Assembly: GCA_903893805.1 (NCBI GenBank)
Contig: CAITNM010000030.1
Span: forward strand, 62,001 to 126,000
Source: an uncultured Alphaproteobacteria bacterium
GTDB taxonomy: Bacteria; Pseudomonadota; Alphaproteobacteria; Paracaedibacterales; CAITNM01
Direction of reading: 5' to 3'
Length of the DNA stretch: 64,000 nucleotides
The notes below the pieces were generated by a model. That model was not told the origin of the DNA, did no database searches, and saw only the letters and a list, made by a program, of their open reading frames with translations. The position numbers and the translations under genes are program-made. Below, in pieces: positions 38,698 to 47,704 of the stretch; positions within the stretch are counted from its first letter, which is position 1, and every line of letters starts with the position of its first letter.

Positions 38698-38718
38698 GCT
38701 GCCCTTTTCAAGGGCTGT
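38698..38718. other. GC-rich hairpin between the MarR gene and dnaE
   Basis: GCCCTT pairs with AAGGGC around TTC, extended imperfectly on both sides. It sits in the 83-base gap before dnaE; no T run follows on either strand, so it could be an attenuator or nothing. Confidence 0.3.
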
Positions 38719-38738
38719 GAACTCGAAACCTCAAAATT

Positions 38739-39191
38739 CTAGCGCATTTCCTTAGTAGATGCTTCGTTCCAGAAACGTTCTAGCTTTTGTAAAGAGCTTC
38801 CTAGCAGTGCTAAAGTTTCTTTTCCGCCCTTATTATTAAGGCCTTCCGCGTGATTTTGGAAAATGCGATCAAATTTTTTATACAAGTCTAATCCTTTCGG
38901 GGATAGCTTCACATGGCTTGAGCGACGATCATGAGGTGTTGGAACTTGCAAAATGTATTCATTTTGTACCATTTTTCGTAAATTATAGGATACATTTGAA
39001 CCAAGATAATATCCTCGGTTTGTCAGTTCTCCTATAGTCAATTGATTGGTGCCAATATTACATAACACAATTGTTTGGACATTATTGATATCAAATATGG
39101 CCAAATGATCCAACTCTGCTTTTACTACATCTAAAAAGAGGCGATGAAGGCGTTCTAGAGCCTGGACTGATTCAAAATATTCTTCTTTCAT
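38739..39191 (-). CDS. MarR-family winged-helix regulator, LdtR-like
   Basis: A 150-residue winged-helix protein. The text LERLHRLFLDVVKAEL, DINNVQTIVLCNIG, LTIGELTNRGYYLGSNVSYNLRKM and DRRSSHVKLSPKGLDLY matches the alphaproteobacterial MarR group known from Liberibacter LdtR, where it controls an L,D-transpeptidase and stress genes. Helix-turn-helix is about residues 50-78 and the wing about 85-100. It lies in a 200-base AT-rich gap downstream of gltA and likely has its own promoter. Its targets here are unknown. Confidence 0.85.
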   Translation of the reverse strand: MKEEYFESVQALERLHRLFLDVVKAELDHLAIFDINNVQTIVLCNIGTNQLTIGELTNRGYYLGSNVSYNLRKMVQNEYILQVPTPHDRRSSHVKLSPKGLDLYKKFDRIFQNHAEGLNNKGGKETLALLGSSLQKLERFWNEASTKEMR

Positions 39192-39393
39192 AGCACTACA
39201 TGCACTTATCGATATTAATTAAAATATACAATGTAATAGTTAAAATTAATTTAATATAATGTAAAAAAAACAATAAAGTAGTCATATATTTTTATATCTC
39301 CTACTTTGAGGTAATTATGAAAGGTAAATACAGAAAGCTAATGATTCTCTAATTAACGGGGCATTTATTGTCTTATAAGCCTTTAATACAACC

Positions 39394-40671
39394 TTATTTG
39401 CTCTTAGAAAAATTACGATTTTTTTCACCGACATAAAGTTGCCTTGGTCTTCCAATTTTTTGAGCTGGGTCAGTCATCATTTCATTCCATTGAGCAACCC
39501 AACCGACTGTGCGAGCAACAGAAAAAATGACAGTGAACATTGATGGTGGTATTTCTAAGGCTTTGAATACAATACCTGAATAAAAATCAACGTTAGGATA
39601 AAGTTTCTTTTCAATAAAATAAGGGTCTTCTAAAGCAATACGTTCAAGCTCAAGAGCTATTTCTAATAAAGGGTCATTAATATTAAGTTGGCCTAGGACA
39701 TCGTGACAGGCTTTACGCATGATGCGGGCCCGTGGATCGTAATTTTTATACACTCGATGGCCAAATCCCATAAGGCGGAAAGGATCATTTTTATTTTTAG
39801 CGCGCTCAATAAATTCAGAGATATTTTTTGTTGAGCCTATTTGTTTAAGCATGGTGAGTACTGCTTCATTCGCACCGCCGTGAGCAGGTCCCCATAAAGC
39901 AGCGATTCCAGAAGAAATGCAGGCAAATGGATTGGCCTGACTTGAACCAGCAAGCCTTACAGTTGATGTTGAGGCGTTTTGTTCATGGTCAGCATGCAAT
40001 ATGAATATAATATCCATTGCACGAGCTATAACAGGATTAATCTGATACGGTTCTGATGGCACGGCGAACATCATATTTAGAAAGTTTTGTGCGTACGTTA
40101 GCCTATTTTGGGGGTACGGTAAGGGGCACCCTCGTGAATAATTATAGGCCATTGCTGCAATTGTGGGCATTTTAGCAATAAGACGGTGAGATGCAACCTC
40201 TCGTTGCTGCGGGTCATAAATGTCGAGATTATCATGGTAGAAAGCTGAGAGTGCGCCAACAACTCCAACCATAACTGCCATTGGATGCGCGTCACGACGA
40301 AATCCTTGAAAAAATGTTCGTAATTGTTCGTGAAGCATGCTGTGGTGAGTTATTGATTGTTCAAAAGATTCTCTTTGAGAAATATCCGGCAACTCTCCAT
40401 AAAGAAGTAAGTATGCAACTTCTAGAAAATCACATTTTTCAACAAGGTCTTCAATGGGGTAACCACGATATAATAAAATGCCTTCATCACCATTAATGAA
40501 TGTAATGCTGGATGCACAGCTTGCAGTTGAAGTGAATCCGGGGTCATAACAAAACATCCCAGTTTCTTGGTAGAAATTACTAATATCAAGAACATCTGGT
40601 CCACAACTGCCTTTGATGATTGGGACTTCGATAGTTTTTCCATCAATTGTGATTGTGGCTTTGCGAGTCAT
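39394..40671 (-). CDS. gltA: Citrate synthase
   Basis: Joins oxaloacetate and acetyl-CoA in the first TCA step. With the start at 40671 ([11 protein letters not shown]) it has 425 residues. It carries the catalytic histidines in [17 protein letters not shown] and [14 protein letters not shown] and the aspartate-containing [18 protein letters not shown]. The N-terminal [16 protein letters not shown] is typical of type II hexameric enzymes. acnA is at 55.6 kb. A small upstream extension (six residues) is possible. Confidence 0.97.
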   Translation of the reverse strand: MTRKATITIDGKTIEVPIIKGSCGPDVLDISNFYQETGMFCYDPGFTSTASCASSITFINGDEGILLYRGYPIEDLVEKCDFLEVAYLLLYGELPDISQRESFEQSITHHSMLHEQLRTFFQGFRRDAHPMAVMVGVVGALSAFYHDNLDIYDPQQREVASHRLIAKMPTIAAMAYNYSRGCPLPYPQNRLTYAQNFLNMMFAVPSEPYQINPVIARAMDIIFILHADHEQNASTSTVRLAGSSQANPFACISSGIAALWGPAHGGANEAVLTMLKQIGSTKNISEFIERAKNKNDPFRLMGFGHRVYKNYDPRARIMRKACHDVLGQLNINDPLLEIALELERIALEDPYFIEKKLYPNVDFYSGIVFKALEIPPSMFTVIFSVARTVGWVAQWNEMMTDPAQKIGRPRQLYVGEKNRNFSKSK

Positions 40672-40728
40672 ATGCTTATGTCTAAACAATTTATATCATT
40701 GCAACGAGTGTAACAAAGAATAAATTTT

Positions 40729-42603
40729 CTACAAATTATATTCCTTGCGCCACTGTTGAAACATCAACACAACCCATAATTTGTATTGATAGTTGTACAG
40801 TCCACTTTGGTGCTTTTCCCAAGTCGATTCAATTGCTTGTGTGCTGATTCCAAATTCTTCTAGAGAAGATGAAAATAGTAATGAATGAGCCCAGGACTTT
40901 AAGTCATCTCGTAGCCACGTATCAATCGGAACACCAAATCCCATTTTAGGGCGGTTAAATAATTGTTCAGGTACATATGATTTTAAAATTTCCCTTAAAA
41001 TCCATTTTCCCTTGCCACGACGGAGTTTTAAGTGCTCAGGTAAAGCCCACGCTAATGCAATAAGCCTGTGATCAAGCAAAGGTACTCGTGCTTCTAGACT
41101 TACTTCCATGCTTGCACGATCAACTTTGGTTAGAATATCTCCTGGGAGATAAGTCAACATATCCCAAAATTGAAAATTCTCGATGCTATCGTTTAATGAT
41201 GGATGAGCAGGGAAACAGTTGTCGGTTCCAGTTTCCCAGTGATGCACCAACATTCGATAGCAATCTGTTAAATTTTCAGCCTGAAATAGCTTAATACCAC
41301 GATCTATTTTATCTGCAAGGTGCTTTGGGCATCCAGGAATTTTTTCAAGAATTTTCCAGAATGACAAAGGCAAGCACTGTAAATAAGGTACAAGACGTCT
41401 TAAAAAAACAGGCGTTCGGCTTCGGATTTTCCACAGTTTTTTACCCAACGTGTACCGATTATATCCAGCGAAAAGTTCATCGCCTCCATCTCCGGAAAGA
41501 CTTACGGTGACATGATCTCTAGCAAGCTTTGAAACTAAATACGTTGGAATTTGCGAAACATCCGCAAATGGTTCGTCGTACATGGAAGCTAAATGCGGAA
41601 TAACTTCTTGTGCTTCGTGTGCTGAAACATAAAATTCATGGTGATCAGTTTGTAAATGCTCAGCAATTTGCTTGGCAAAAGGGGCTTCGTTGTAATTGTG
41701 AATATCAAAACCAATTGAAAAAGTTTTGATTCGATCAACTGATTGAGACTGCATTAAACTAACCACTAATGAGCTATCAATGCCACCAGACAAAAATGCC
41801 CCTAAAGGTACGTCAGCCTGACAACGTCGCTTCACAGCATCTTTTAAAAGGATGTGAGTGGCATCTATCCACTGCTCGTCTGTTTGATTGGCTGTATAAT
41901 TCTTTGCTTGAGTAATCTCTTCTTTCAAATCCCAGTATGCAGTTGTTGTGTGCTTTCCGTTTGCGTGCAGATACACAGCGGTTCCAGGTTTCACTTTTTG
42001 TAAATTTTCAAATATGCAGGATGTTTCAGGCACATACCCAAACGCAAAAAATTCTTTAGCTGCATTTTTGTCTAGCTTACTTTCCCATGCAGGATGCGGC
42101 ATTAGGCTTTTAGGTTGTGATCCAAATAACCAAACATTGTTCATGTGCCCAAAGTACAAAGGCTTTATGCCAACACGGTCTCGCACTAAATTAAGCGTTT
42201 GCGTTTGCTTATCCCAAACTGCAAATGCAAACATGCCGATAAATAGCTTAACAGATGCTTCAATTCCCCACATGTCAAAAGCAGCCAACATAATTTCAGT
42301 GTCACTGTGACCTTTGAAATGAACGTTGGAAAGTGAGACTTTGATCTCCGCTCCATTAAAAACTTCCCCATTGTAAATCATCACATAACGCCCCGAATGA
42401 GATGTCATTGGCTGGTGTCCGGCAGGTGATAAATCAACAATCGATAAGCGTCTGTGGGCTAGAGCAACGCCATGTTCTTGGTCAATCCAAATTCCATGTG
42501 AATCTGGTCCACGTGACTGAATTTTTTCAGCCATTGTCTGTGCAAGTTGTTCATTAACTGAGAATTTTTTAGTAGGATCCCAAAAACCAGTGATACCGCA
42601 CAT
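40729..42603 (-). CDS. asnB: Asparagine synthetase, glutamine-hydrolysing
   Basis: Makes asparagine from aspartate, ATP and glutamine. The start at 42603 puts Cys right after Met (MCGITGFWDP), as the glutaminase domain requires, giving 624 residues. The synthetase domain shows the PP-loop LSGGIDSSLVVSLM and SLSGDGGDELFAGYNRY. The C-terminal end (LEARVPLLDHRLI...PKMGFGVPIDTWLR) is of the type often found in polysaccharide loci, so a role as amidotransferase there is possible, but no such locus is here. Confidence 0.93.
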   Translation of the reverse strand: MCGITGFWDPTKKFSVNEQLAQTMAEKIQSRGPDSHGIWIDQEHGVALAHRRLSIVDLSPAGHQPMTSHSGRYVMIYNGEVFNGAEIKVSLSNVHFKGHSDTEIMLAAFDMWGIEASVKLFIGMFAFAVWDKQTQTLNLVRDRVGIKPLYFGHMNNVWLFGSQPKSLMPHPAWESKLDKNAAKEFFAFGYVPETSCIFENLQKVKPGTAVYLHANGKHTTTAYWDLKEEITQAKNYTANQTDEQWIDATHILLKDAVKRRCQADVPLGAFLSGGIDSSLVVSLMQSQSVDRIKTFSIGFDIHNYNEAPFAKQIAEHLQTDHHEFYVSAHEAQEVIPHLASMYDEPFADVSQIPTYLVSKLARDHVTVSLSGDGGDELFAGYNRYTLGKKLWKIRSRTPVFLRRLVPYLQCLPLSFWKILEKIPGCPKHLADKIDRGIKLFQAENLTDCYRMLVHHWETGTDNCFPAHPSLNDSIENFQFWDMLTYLPGDILTKVDRASMEVSLEARVPLLDHRLIALAWALPEHLKLRRGKGKWILREILKSYVPEQLFNRPKMGFGVPIDTWLRDDLKSWAHSLLFSSSLEEFGISTQAIESTWEKHQSGLYNYQYKLWVVLMFQQWRKEYNL

Positions 42604-42615
42604 ATCGCATAACAT

Positions 42616-42638
42616 TAAAAAGCTAGTGCGAATCTAGC
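42616..42638 (-). terminator. Terminator for tRNA-Glu
   Basis: On the minus strand GCTAG pairs with CTAGC around ATTCGCA and runs into five Ts. It lies between tRNA-Glu and asnB, so asnB probably uses its own promoter or depends on read-through. Confidence 0.6.
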
Positions 42639-42673
42639 AAATATAACGACGACAATAAAGATGGATAATAAAT

Positions 42674-42749
42674 TGGCGTCCCCAACGGGAGTCGAACCCG
42701 TGTTCCCGCCTTGAAAGGGCGACGTCCTAGGCCACTAGACGATGGGGAC
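42674..42749 (-). tRNA. tRNA-Glu (anticodon TTC)
   Basis: On the minus strand, acceptor GTCCCCA with TGGGGAC, anticodon stem CGCCC/GGGCG-like pairing around CTTTCAA (anticodon TTC), T arm ACGGGTTCGACTCCCGT, discriminator G and an encoded CCA. The D arm contains TCTAGTGGCCTAGGA, typical of tRNA-Glu. Confidence 0.96.
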
Positions 42750-42783
42750 TTGGAATGAACTATAATGTTAAAACGCTTTTCCG

Positions 42784-43227
42784 TCAAGAAATTTGCGACT
42801 TTAAATTTGTTCTCAATGCTTCCACGTAGGGAGGCAATAAAAATGCTGCTTGGTGAATTTCTGGTGTCCAGTAGTGCAGCTGGCTTTGTACGGCAATTGA
42901 GCGCCTTAAAATCTCATCTGAGCTGTTTGTTTTTGCATTAGTAGCAAACCCAAAAACCATTGAGCCTCCCACATAGGTGGGAATTGTTGCTTGATAAAAA
43001 TCAACAGCTTCAAAAAACTTTGATAACATGTTTTGCATATTATAAATGCCAGTTGGCTGCATGAAAGGCACGCCGCTCTGCGTAACTAAAATTCCATCTT
43101 TTTCTAAATGATTTTTGCAATTTTGGTAAAATTCTTCTGTAAATAAATGCTCACCCGGACCAGTCGGGTCAGTAGAGTCTGTTAAAATTACATCAAAACT
43201 ATCGTTTTTAATAAAGAAATCTTTCGT
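42784..43227 (-). pseudogene. speE: Spermidine synthase, C-terminal remnant
   Basis: An open frame of about 148 codons encodes only the C-terminal half of SpeE: FDVILTDSTDPTGPGEHLF, FYQNCKNHLEKDGILVTQSG, PFMQPTGIYNMQ and YVGGSMVFGFATN. SpeE transfers an aminopropyl group to putrescine. An in-frame stop (TAA) lies directly upstream at 43228-43230, and nothing resembling the N-terminal half or the GGGDGG SAM-binding loop was found in the next 250 bases. The first ATG in frame is at 43071, well inside the domain. I read it as a 5'-truncated relic; the sequence left has no internal stop, so decay may be recent. Confidence 0.82.
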
Positions 43228-43480
43228 TTATGAATGTTGTCGGTTTGCTGGGGTAAGGGGGAGCATTTCTTTTAATGCTGTGTTATATGACGAAACGATT
43301 TGTGGATTCAATTATCAATCTCTTTTAGAAAAAACATTACGCATTTTAACCAGCATGAAATTTTAACGCAAATTTAGCTGAAATAGCGTATTGGTGGCTT
43401 GATTAGATTTGCCTCATTCAGTTGAGATTTAGTCACCATAAGTGTTAAGCTGGCGATATTTTTAAAAATCCGGATTTTAC
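43228..43480. other. Intergenic, no gene seen
   Basis: 253 bases upstream of mrp and behind the truncated speE. Stops are frequent in all frames read; a 27-codon frame on the minus strand starting at TTG was judged chance. It should hold the mrp promoter and whatever is left of the lost 5' part of speE, but no similarity is visible. Confidence 0.5.
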
Positions 43481-44521
43481 GTGGAAGCAGCTATTCGTCA
43501 GTCATTACGTGATCTTGTGCTACCCGGCACAACGCTTTTAGCGCTTGATTTACTTGAATATATTCAAGTGGACGAAACTAAGGCATTTTTAGTTTTTAAG
43601 CTGCCTGATAGCTTCGCGACGGTTGATAAAGCTTGGGAAAATGCAATTCAACAAGCTTGTGAGCAGGTTTGTCCATTTCCAATTATGATAACGTTTAATC
43701 GCCATAAAGCAGAGCAGCAAAAGGGTGCTTCGGGTATTACTGGAGTTAGCCACGTGATTGCGGTTGCCTCAGGTAAGGGTGGGGTAGGTAAGTCCTCTAT
43801 CTGTTTAAATTTAGCTTTGGCTTTGCAAGATCTTGGGCTAAAAGTTGGTGTACTTGATGCCGATATTTACGGACCATCCCTGCCTACCATGACTGGCGTA
43901 TTTGAAAAGCCGGAAGCCACGCAGCAGAAAAAAATTATTCCTCATCACAAATTTGGTCTAAAGCTTATGTCCATGGGATTTATGGTACCAAAAGATGCCG
44001 CCGTTATTTGGCGCGGACTAATGGTGCAAAGCGCTATTGGGCAAATGCTTATAGATGTGCTTTGGGACCATGATGGAACCTCCTTAGATGTATTACTTAT
44101 TGATTTGCCCCCTGGAACGGGTGATGTGCAGTTAACTATTGCCCAAAAGTCAAATCTTTTTGGAGCAGTCATTGTTGCAACTTCTCAAGAGCTAGCACTT
44201 ATTGATGCACGTCGTGCCATTAAAATGTTCGAAAAAGTGAACATTCCTATTTTAGGAGTGGTTGAAAATATGAGCCATTTTCAGTGTCCGGGTTGCGGAC
44301 TTGATTCACATATTTTTCCTCAAAATGGTGCCAGTGCTGAAAGCACCAAACAAAATTTGCTATTATTAGGAAAGCTTCCTATTGATATTGCTTTCAGGGA
44401 ATCAGCTGATAGTGGAGAGCCATTTTTTATAAAATATCCATCTCACCCAGTTACAAAAATTTTCACAAAAATGGCAATGCAGTTGCAAGAAAAATTATCA
44501 AAAGGAACAGCCCATGGCTAA
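43481..44521 (+). CDS. mrp: Mrp/NBP35-family iron-sulfur cluster carrier ATPase
   Basis: Binds and transfers Fe-S clusters to apoproteins using ATP (ApbC/Ind1 group). The 346 residues start at a GTG and have a divergent N-terminal DUF59-like region (about 1-75), the deviant Walker A ASGKGGVGKSS (about 96-106), DADIYGPSLPTM, LPPGTGDVQLT and the cluster-binding CPGCG (about 268-272). Start choice is moderately uncertain as no strong ribosome site is seen. It overlaps prmA by eight bases. Confidence 0.93.
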   Translation: MEAAIRQSLRDLVLPGTTLLALDLLEYIQVDETKAFLVFKLPDSFATVDKAWENAIQQACEQVCPFPIMITFNRHKAEQQKGASGITGVSHVIAVASGKGGVGKSSICLNLALALQDLGLKVGVLDADIYGPSLPTMTGVFEKPEATQQKKIIPHHKFGLKLMSMGFMVPKDAAVIWRGLMVQSAIGQMLIDVLWDHDGTSLDVLLIDLPPGTGDVQLTIAQKSNLFGAVIVATSQELALIDARRAIKMFEKVNIPILGVVENMSHFQCPGCGLDSHIFPQNGASAESTKQNLLLLGKLPIDIAFRESADSGEPFFIKYPSHPVTKIFTKMAMQLQEKLSKGTAHG

Positions 44522-45416
44522 ATATTTAGTGCGGTGCGTAGTGCCGTACAGCATAGTGGAAAACTTTCAAAAAGCCTTGGAAGATGTGGCTGAAAGCATC
44601 ATGGTTTTTGAAGATGTTGACGCTCCTCCATCAGATGAAACCGATGAAAATGGATTTCCCATTGCCAGTTTATTTCAGGTTGATATGTTATGCGAAGATG
44701 TTGATGCCCTAAAATGTAAGGCCCATGCAGAATCTGTCGCTGCTTTATTAGGACTTGAATTAAAAGCCTCTGTGGAAGAAGTGGAAAATACAAATTGGTT
44801 GTTGGCCTGTCATCAGGGGCAACCAGAGGTGCATATTCACCCATTTGTTATTCATAGTTCTGAAAGCTCAATTGTTGTAAATGCAGGAAAAATTCCTTTG
44901 AAAATTAATGCAGCAACCGCATTTGGAAGTGGGGAGCACCCTACAACGCAAGGGTGCTTAAAGCTATTTGTAAAGCTGGCTAAAAAACATACATTTCACA
45001 ATGTTTTAGACATGGGCTGTGGTAGTGGTGTGTTAAGTATTGCTGCTAAAAAGCTGCAGACAACCATAAGCGTAATGGCCGTTGATATTGAAGAAGAAGC
45101 GGTTAGACGAACCCGCCTAAATACAAAGCTAAACAAGTGTGAGCGTGATTACAAAGTTATTTGTTCTGTTGGATTTCAAGCCCCTGAAACGCACCAGCAA
45201 TATGACCTGTGTTTTGCAAATATTTTAGCAAAACCGCTTATGCGCTTGGCGCCAGACATGCAACGCTACATAAAAACTAATGGGTATATTATTGTTTCTG
45301 GTTTGCTTGATAAACAAGCGCAGATGGTAATGGGTGCTTATATGACTTGCGGCTTTGTAGTTGATTCAAAAATAAGCATTTCAGGATGGCAAAGCATTGT
45401 TTTCAGAAAGATTTAA
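44514..45416 (+). CDS. prmA: Ribosomal protein L11 methyltransferase
   Basis: A SAM-dependent enzyme (300 residues) that methylates ribosomal protein L11. Recognised by AFGSGEHPTTQGCLKL, the SAM-binding LDMGCGSGVLSIAAKKL, VDIEEEAVRRTRLN and FANILAKPLMRLAPDM; the N-terminal domain binds L11. Its final 54 bases contain a 22-nt stretch (45363-45384) repeated exactly at 46082-46103. Confidence 0.95.
   Translation: MAKYLVRCVVPYSIVENFQKALEDVAESIMVFEDVDAPPSDETDENGFPIASLFQVDMLCEDVDALKCKAHAESVAALLGLELKASVEEVENTNWLLACHQGQPEVHIHPFVIHSSESSIVVNAGKIPLKINAATAFGSGEHPTTQGCLKLFVKLAKKHTFHNVLDMGCGSGVLSIAAKKLQTTISVMAVDIEEEAVRRTRLNTKLNKCERDYKVICSVGFQAPETHQQYDLCFANILAKPLMRLAPDMQRYIKTNGYIIVSGLLDKQAQMVMGAYMTCGFVVDSKISISGWQSIVFRKI
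45363..45384 (+). repeat. Direct repeat, copy 1 (inside the prmA 3' end)
   Basis: A 22-nt stretch starting GATTCAAAAATAAGC and ending CAG, identical to 46082-46103. Beyond it the two copies keep weaker similarity for about 20 more bases. The unit is 719 bases apart from its partner. Confidence 0.85.
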
Positions 45417-45705
45417 AAACCTTAAATTTAAGTAACAAAGAATCTTTTGTAAAAGTGCTAAATGGTCGTAAGAAAAACAGTCCTTTACCAATAGCAATAT
45501 TGTGTAACATGTATTATAAACCTGACGCTATTTAGAAAATTATTATCTAACAGGAGAGAAATTCAATTCTCCCTCGCTGGAAAGTAAACATCAAAAATAC
45601 CATAAAATAACATTAAAATTTAATAAAATAAAAATATTTGATTTTATATTTCCAATTTGGTTATGTGATTTTTCAATCTACCTTTACCAATCAAATAGGA
45701 ATTTT
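45417..45705. other. Intergenic, AT-rich, no gene seen
   Basis: 289 bases between prmA and the small secreted-protein frame. It is markedly A/T-rich near 45590-45660. A short GGAGA/TCTCC inverted repeat at about 45552-45571 has no T run. It lies inside the segment bounded by the direct repeat. Confidence 0.4.
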
Positions 45706-46022
45706 ATGATAAATTTAAATAATATTTTAGTTAAGTGCTCTGCTGTGTTGCTGGTTGCTTCTGTGCAAACTAGTGGTCTTTTAGCAATGGATTCAGAAGG
45801 TTCAAATAGTGATGAAGAGAATAGCGGTGCGCGTAACTACTTAGCTCCTCAAGCAGCTCATATAACCCAATTGAAATGACGGTTTGTGGAAAGACAAAGA
45901 CTTTTTCCAACAAAGACGAAGCTCATGCTTGGTTTCAGGGAATGGTAAAACACCAAAGAGCAGCGCGCTTAGTAGATAAAGCAAATCAGAGAACTTTAAA
46001 ATGGAATGCAGAGAATGATTAG
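45706..46022 (+). pseudogene. Small secreted protein, probably frameshifted
   Basis: The first frame (45706-45879, 57 residues) begins after AGGAATTTT with MINLNNILVKCSAVLLVASV and a further hydrophobic, Ala-rich end, a clear signal peptide, followed by an acidic stretch (DSEGSNSDEENSG). It ends in TGA overlapping an ATG (ATGA at 45876). The second frame (45876-46022, 48 residues, MTVCGKTKTFSNKDEAHAW) continues in the -1 frame, and that frame is open upstream as a Ser run (LSSSSSSYNPIE). So either one base was lost or gained in a gene of about 105 residues, or two coupled peptides are made. Function unknown. Confidence 0.5.
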
Positions 46023-46081
46023 TCTCAGGACTCTTTCATTGAAAAATCAGGATAAATACGGAAGAACTTAATGGTAATTCA

Positions 46082-46103
46082 GATTCAAAAATAAGCATTT
46101 CAG
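46082..46103 (+). repeat. Direct repeat, copy 2 (copy of the prmA tail)
   Basis: Identical over 22 nt to 45363-45384, then diverging but still similar to the last codons of prmA to about 46125. It lies in a non-coding gap next to the RHH gene end. Confidence 0.85.
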
Positions 46104-46137
46104 CCTAGCAGAGTGTTGTGTGGAGCAGGCTTCAGTC

Positions 46138-46347
46138 TCACTGACTGCTCATTACACTCTCCAAACAAAACACCCGTAATTGACTCGCAAGGTTCGTGCG
46201 ATCTAGTTGTTGTTTTTCTAAAGATATAATTAGCTGACTTAAAGATATATTTTGAGATGCGCAAAAAGCATCGATAACTTCCCAAAATTGGGGCTCTAAA
46301 CGTACGCTGGTAGCGTGCCCTTGCACAACTACCGAGCGCTTAATCAT
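46138..46347 (-). CDS. Ribbon-helix-helix domain protein
   Basis: A 69-residue protein with a compact RHH fold: ATSVRLEPQFWEVIDAFCASQNISLSQLI reads as strand, helix, turn, helix, with WEVIDAFC and SLSQLI in the expected positions of the alphaproteobacterial RHH_4 group. Such proteins bind DNA as dimers, but for this group no targets are known to me. It starts three bases after secB and is co-transcribed with it. Confidence 0.8.
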   Translation of the reverse strand: MIKRSVVVQGHATSVRLEPQFWEVIDAFCASQNISLSQLIISLEKQQLDRTNLASQLRVFCLESVMSSQ

Positions 46348-46350
46348 TAT

Positions 46351-46803
46351 TTACGCGTTTCCTACAACACCAATGTCTGGTTGTTGGTTATTGTAAAGGG
46401 CTGCAAAATCTACGGGCTGCAAGAAAAGTGGAGGAAATCCTGCATTGCTTGTAACTTCAGAAATAATTTGACGTGCATAAGGGAATAACAACGTTGGTGT
46501 TTGTATCATCAGCAAACCAGGCAGCATTTCTGCAGGTATATTCTCGATTTGACATAGTCCCATGTACTGAAGCTCAATTAGAAAAAGTGTCTTATCTTCT
46601 TGCTTTGCTTCCACATTAATCATCAACATTACTTCATAGGTTTCGTCATCAATTTTTTTTCCATCAGCTTGGATATCAATGTTAATTTCAGGCTGTTCAT
46701 CGATGGTTAACCCAAAACCAGGTTGATTTTCAAAAGATAAATCTCGAATTCCTTGAGCTAGAATACTAAAGGTGGGTTCTAATTGAGCGTGAATTTCAGT
46801 CAT
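46351..46803 (-). CDS. secB: Protein-export chaperone SecB
   Basis: A 150-residue chaperone that keeps precursor proteins unfolded and hands them to SecA. Recognised from INIDIQADGKKIDDETYEVML, LIELQYMGLCQIENIP, LLMIQTPTLLFPYARQIISEVTSNAGFPPLFLQPVDFAALY (in pieces). It is divergent from prmC and fits a window rich in exported proteins. Confidence 0.96.
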   Translation of the reverse strand: MTEIHAQLEPTFSILAQGIRDLSFENQPGFGLTIDEQPEINIDIQADGKKIDDETYEVMLMINVEAKQEDKTLFLIELQYMGLCQIENIPAEMLPGLLMIQTPTLLFPYARQIISEVTSNAGFPPLFLQPVDFAALYNNQQPDIGVVGNA

Positions 46804-46879
46804 ATTGATTTTAAGCTAAAAAGTGATGGTCGTAGTATTGCTAATGTGGTTAAATTTCGCAAGGAAATTTTAATAAAAT

Positions 46880-47689
46880 ATGGCTTTGGTGCTTCCACAA
46901 AAAATTATTGAAGTTTATGAATATCGTCTTTTACTGGGGGAGATTTTAAAACAGCCACCGGAGTGGGTGTTTATGCATTTGCCAACACTGATTTTGTCAG
47001 CTGAGCAAAAGCAGAACCTAGATGAGTTAGTGCACCGTCGTATAAACGGTGAGCCTATCGCCAAGATATTGGGATATAAAGAGTTTTACGGTCGACGATT
47101 CTTTACAAATGCTCATACGTTAGACCCAAGACCTGATTCTGAAACATTAGTAGATGCTGTGCGTAAATATTTTTCAGCTGCTGAACCATATCAAATTCTT
47201 GATTTAGGGCTGGGCACAGGGTGTTTGTTATTTACAATTTTATGTGAACTTTCCAATGCATATGGCGTAGGTGTTGATTACAGTTGGGATGCATTAATGG
47301 TTGCTAAAAGGAACCAAGAAAATTTAAACCTTATGAATCGGTCTTGTTTAATCCAAAGCAGTTGGTCAACAGCTTTACAGGGGAGATTTGATATTATTAT
47401 CAGTAATCCTCCTTATATTGCCACCACAGAAATGCTTGACGTATCAACTTTGCATGATCCAACTATGGCGCTGTTTTCGGGAAAAACAGGCGTTGAAGCG
47501 TACGAACAAATACTTCCAAAACTCAAATCACTATTAAAACCCAGTGGAAAAGCATTCCTTGAAATTGGGAAAGGTCAAGAATTGTGTGTTGAAAAAATCG
47601 CAATGGCTGCTGGTTTAATAAATGAGGGTGTATTCAGAGATCTGTCTGGCGTCGTGCGTGTGCTATGCTATAGTCCAGGCAAAGCATAA
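46880..47689 (+). CDS. prmC: Release factor glutamine methyltransferase
   Basis: Methylates the GGQ glutamine of peptide-chain release factors. The 269 residues have an N-terminal helical domain (about 1-80), EPIAKILGYKEFYGRRF, PRPDSETLVDAV, SAM-binding LDLGLGTGCLLF and the catalytic NPPYI. Gly-to-Leu variation in DLGLGTG is within the family. prfA, a frequent neighbour, is not present. Confidence 0.95.
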   Translation: MALVLPQKIIEVYEYRLLLGEILKQPPEWVFMHLPTLILSAEQKQNLDELVHRRINGEPIAKILGYKEFYGRRFFTNAHTLDPRPDSETLVDAVRKYFSAAEPYQILDLGLGTGCLLFTILCELSNAYGVGVDYSWDALMVAKRNQENLNLMNRSCLIQSSWSTALQGRFDIIISNPPYIATTEMLDVSTLHDPTMALFSGKTGVEAYEQILPKLKSLLKPSGKAFLEIGKGQELCVEKIAMAAGLINEGVFRDLSGVVRVLCYSPGKA

Positions 47690-47704
47690 GACATTTTAAA
47701 TTTT

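Noticed and set aside
39317-39352. Eleven-codon frame (MKGKYRKLMIL) before the MarR gene
   Set aside because: Too short and on the opposite strand from both neighbours; no reason to treat it as a leader peptide.
41948-42310. 120-codon frame on the plus strand
   Set aside because: Antisense shadow of asnB.
45363-46103. Insertion sequence between the direct repeats
   Set aside because: No transposase, no terminal inverted repeats; the repeat is gene-tail sequence and much longer than usual target duplications.
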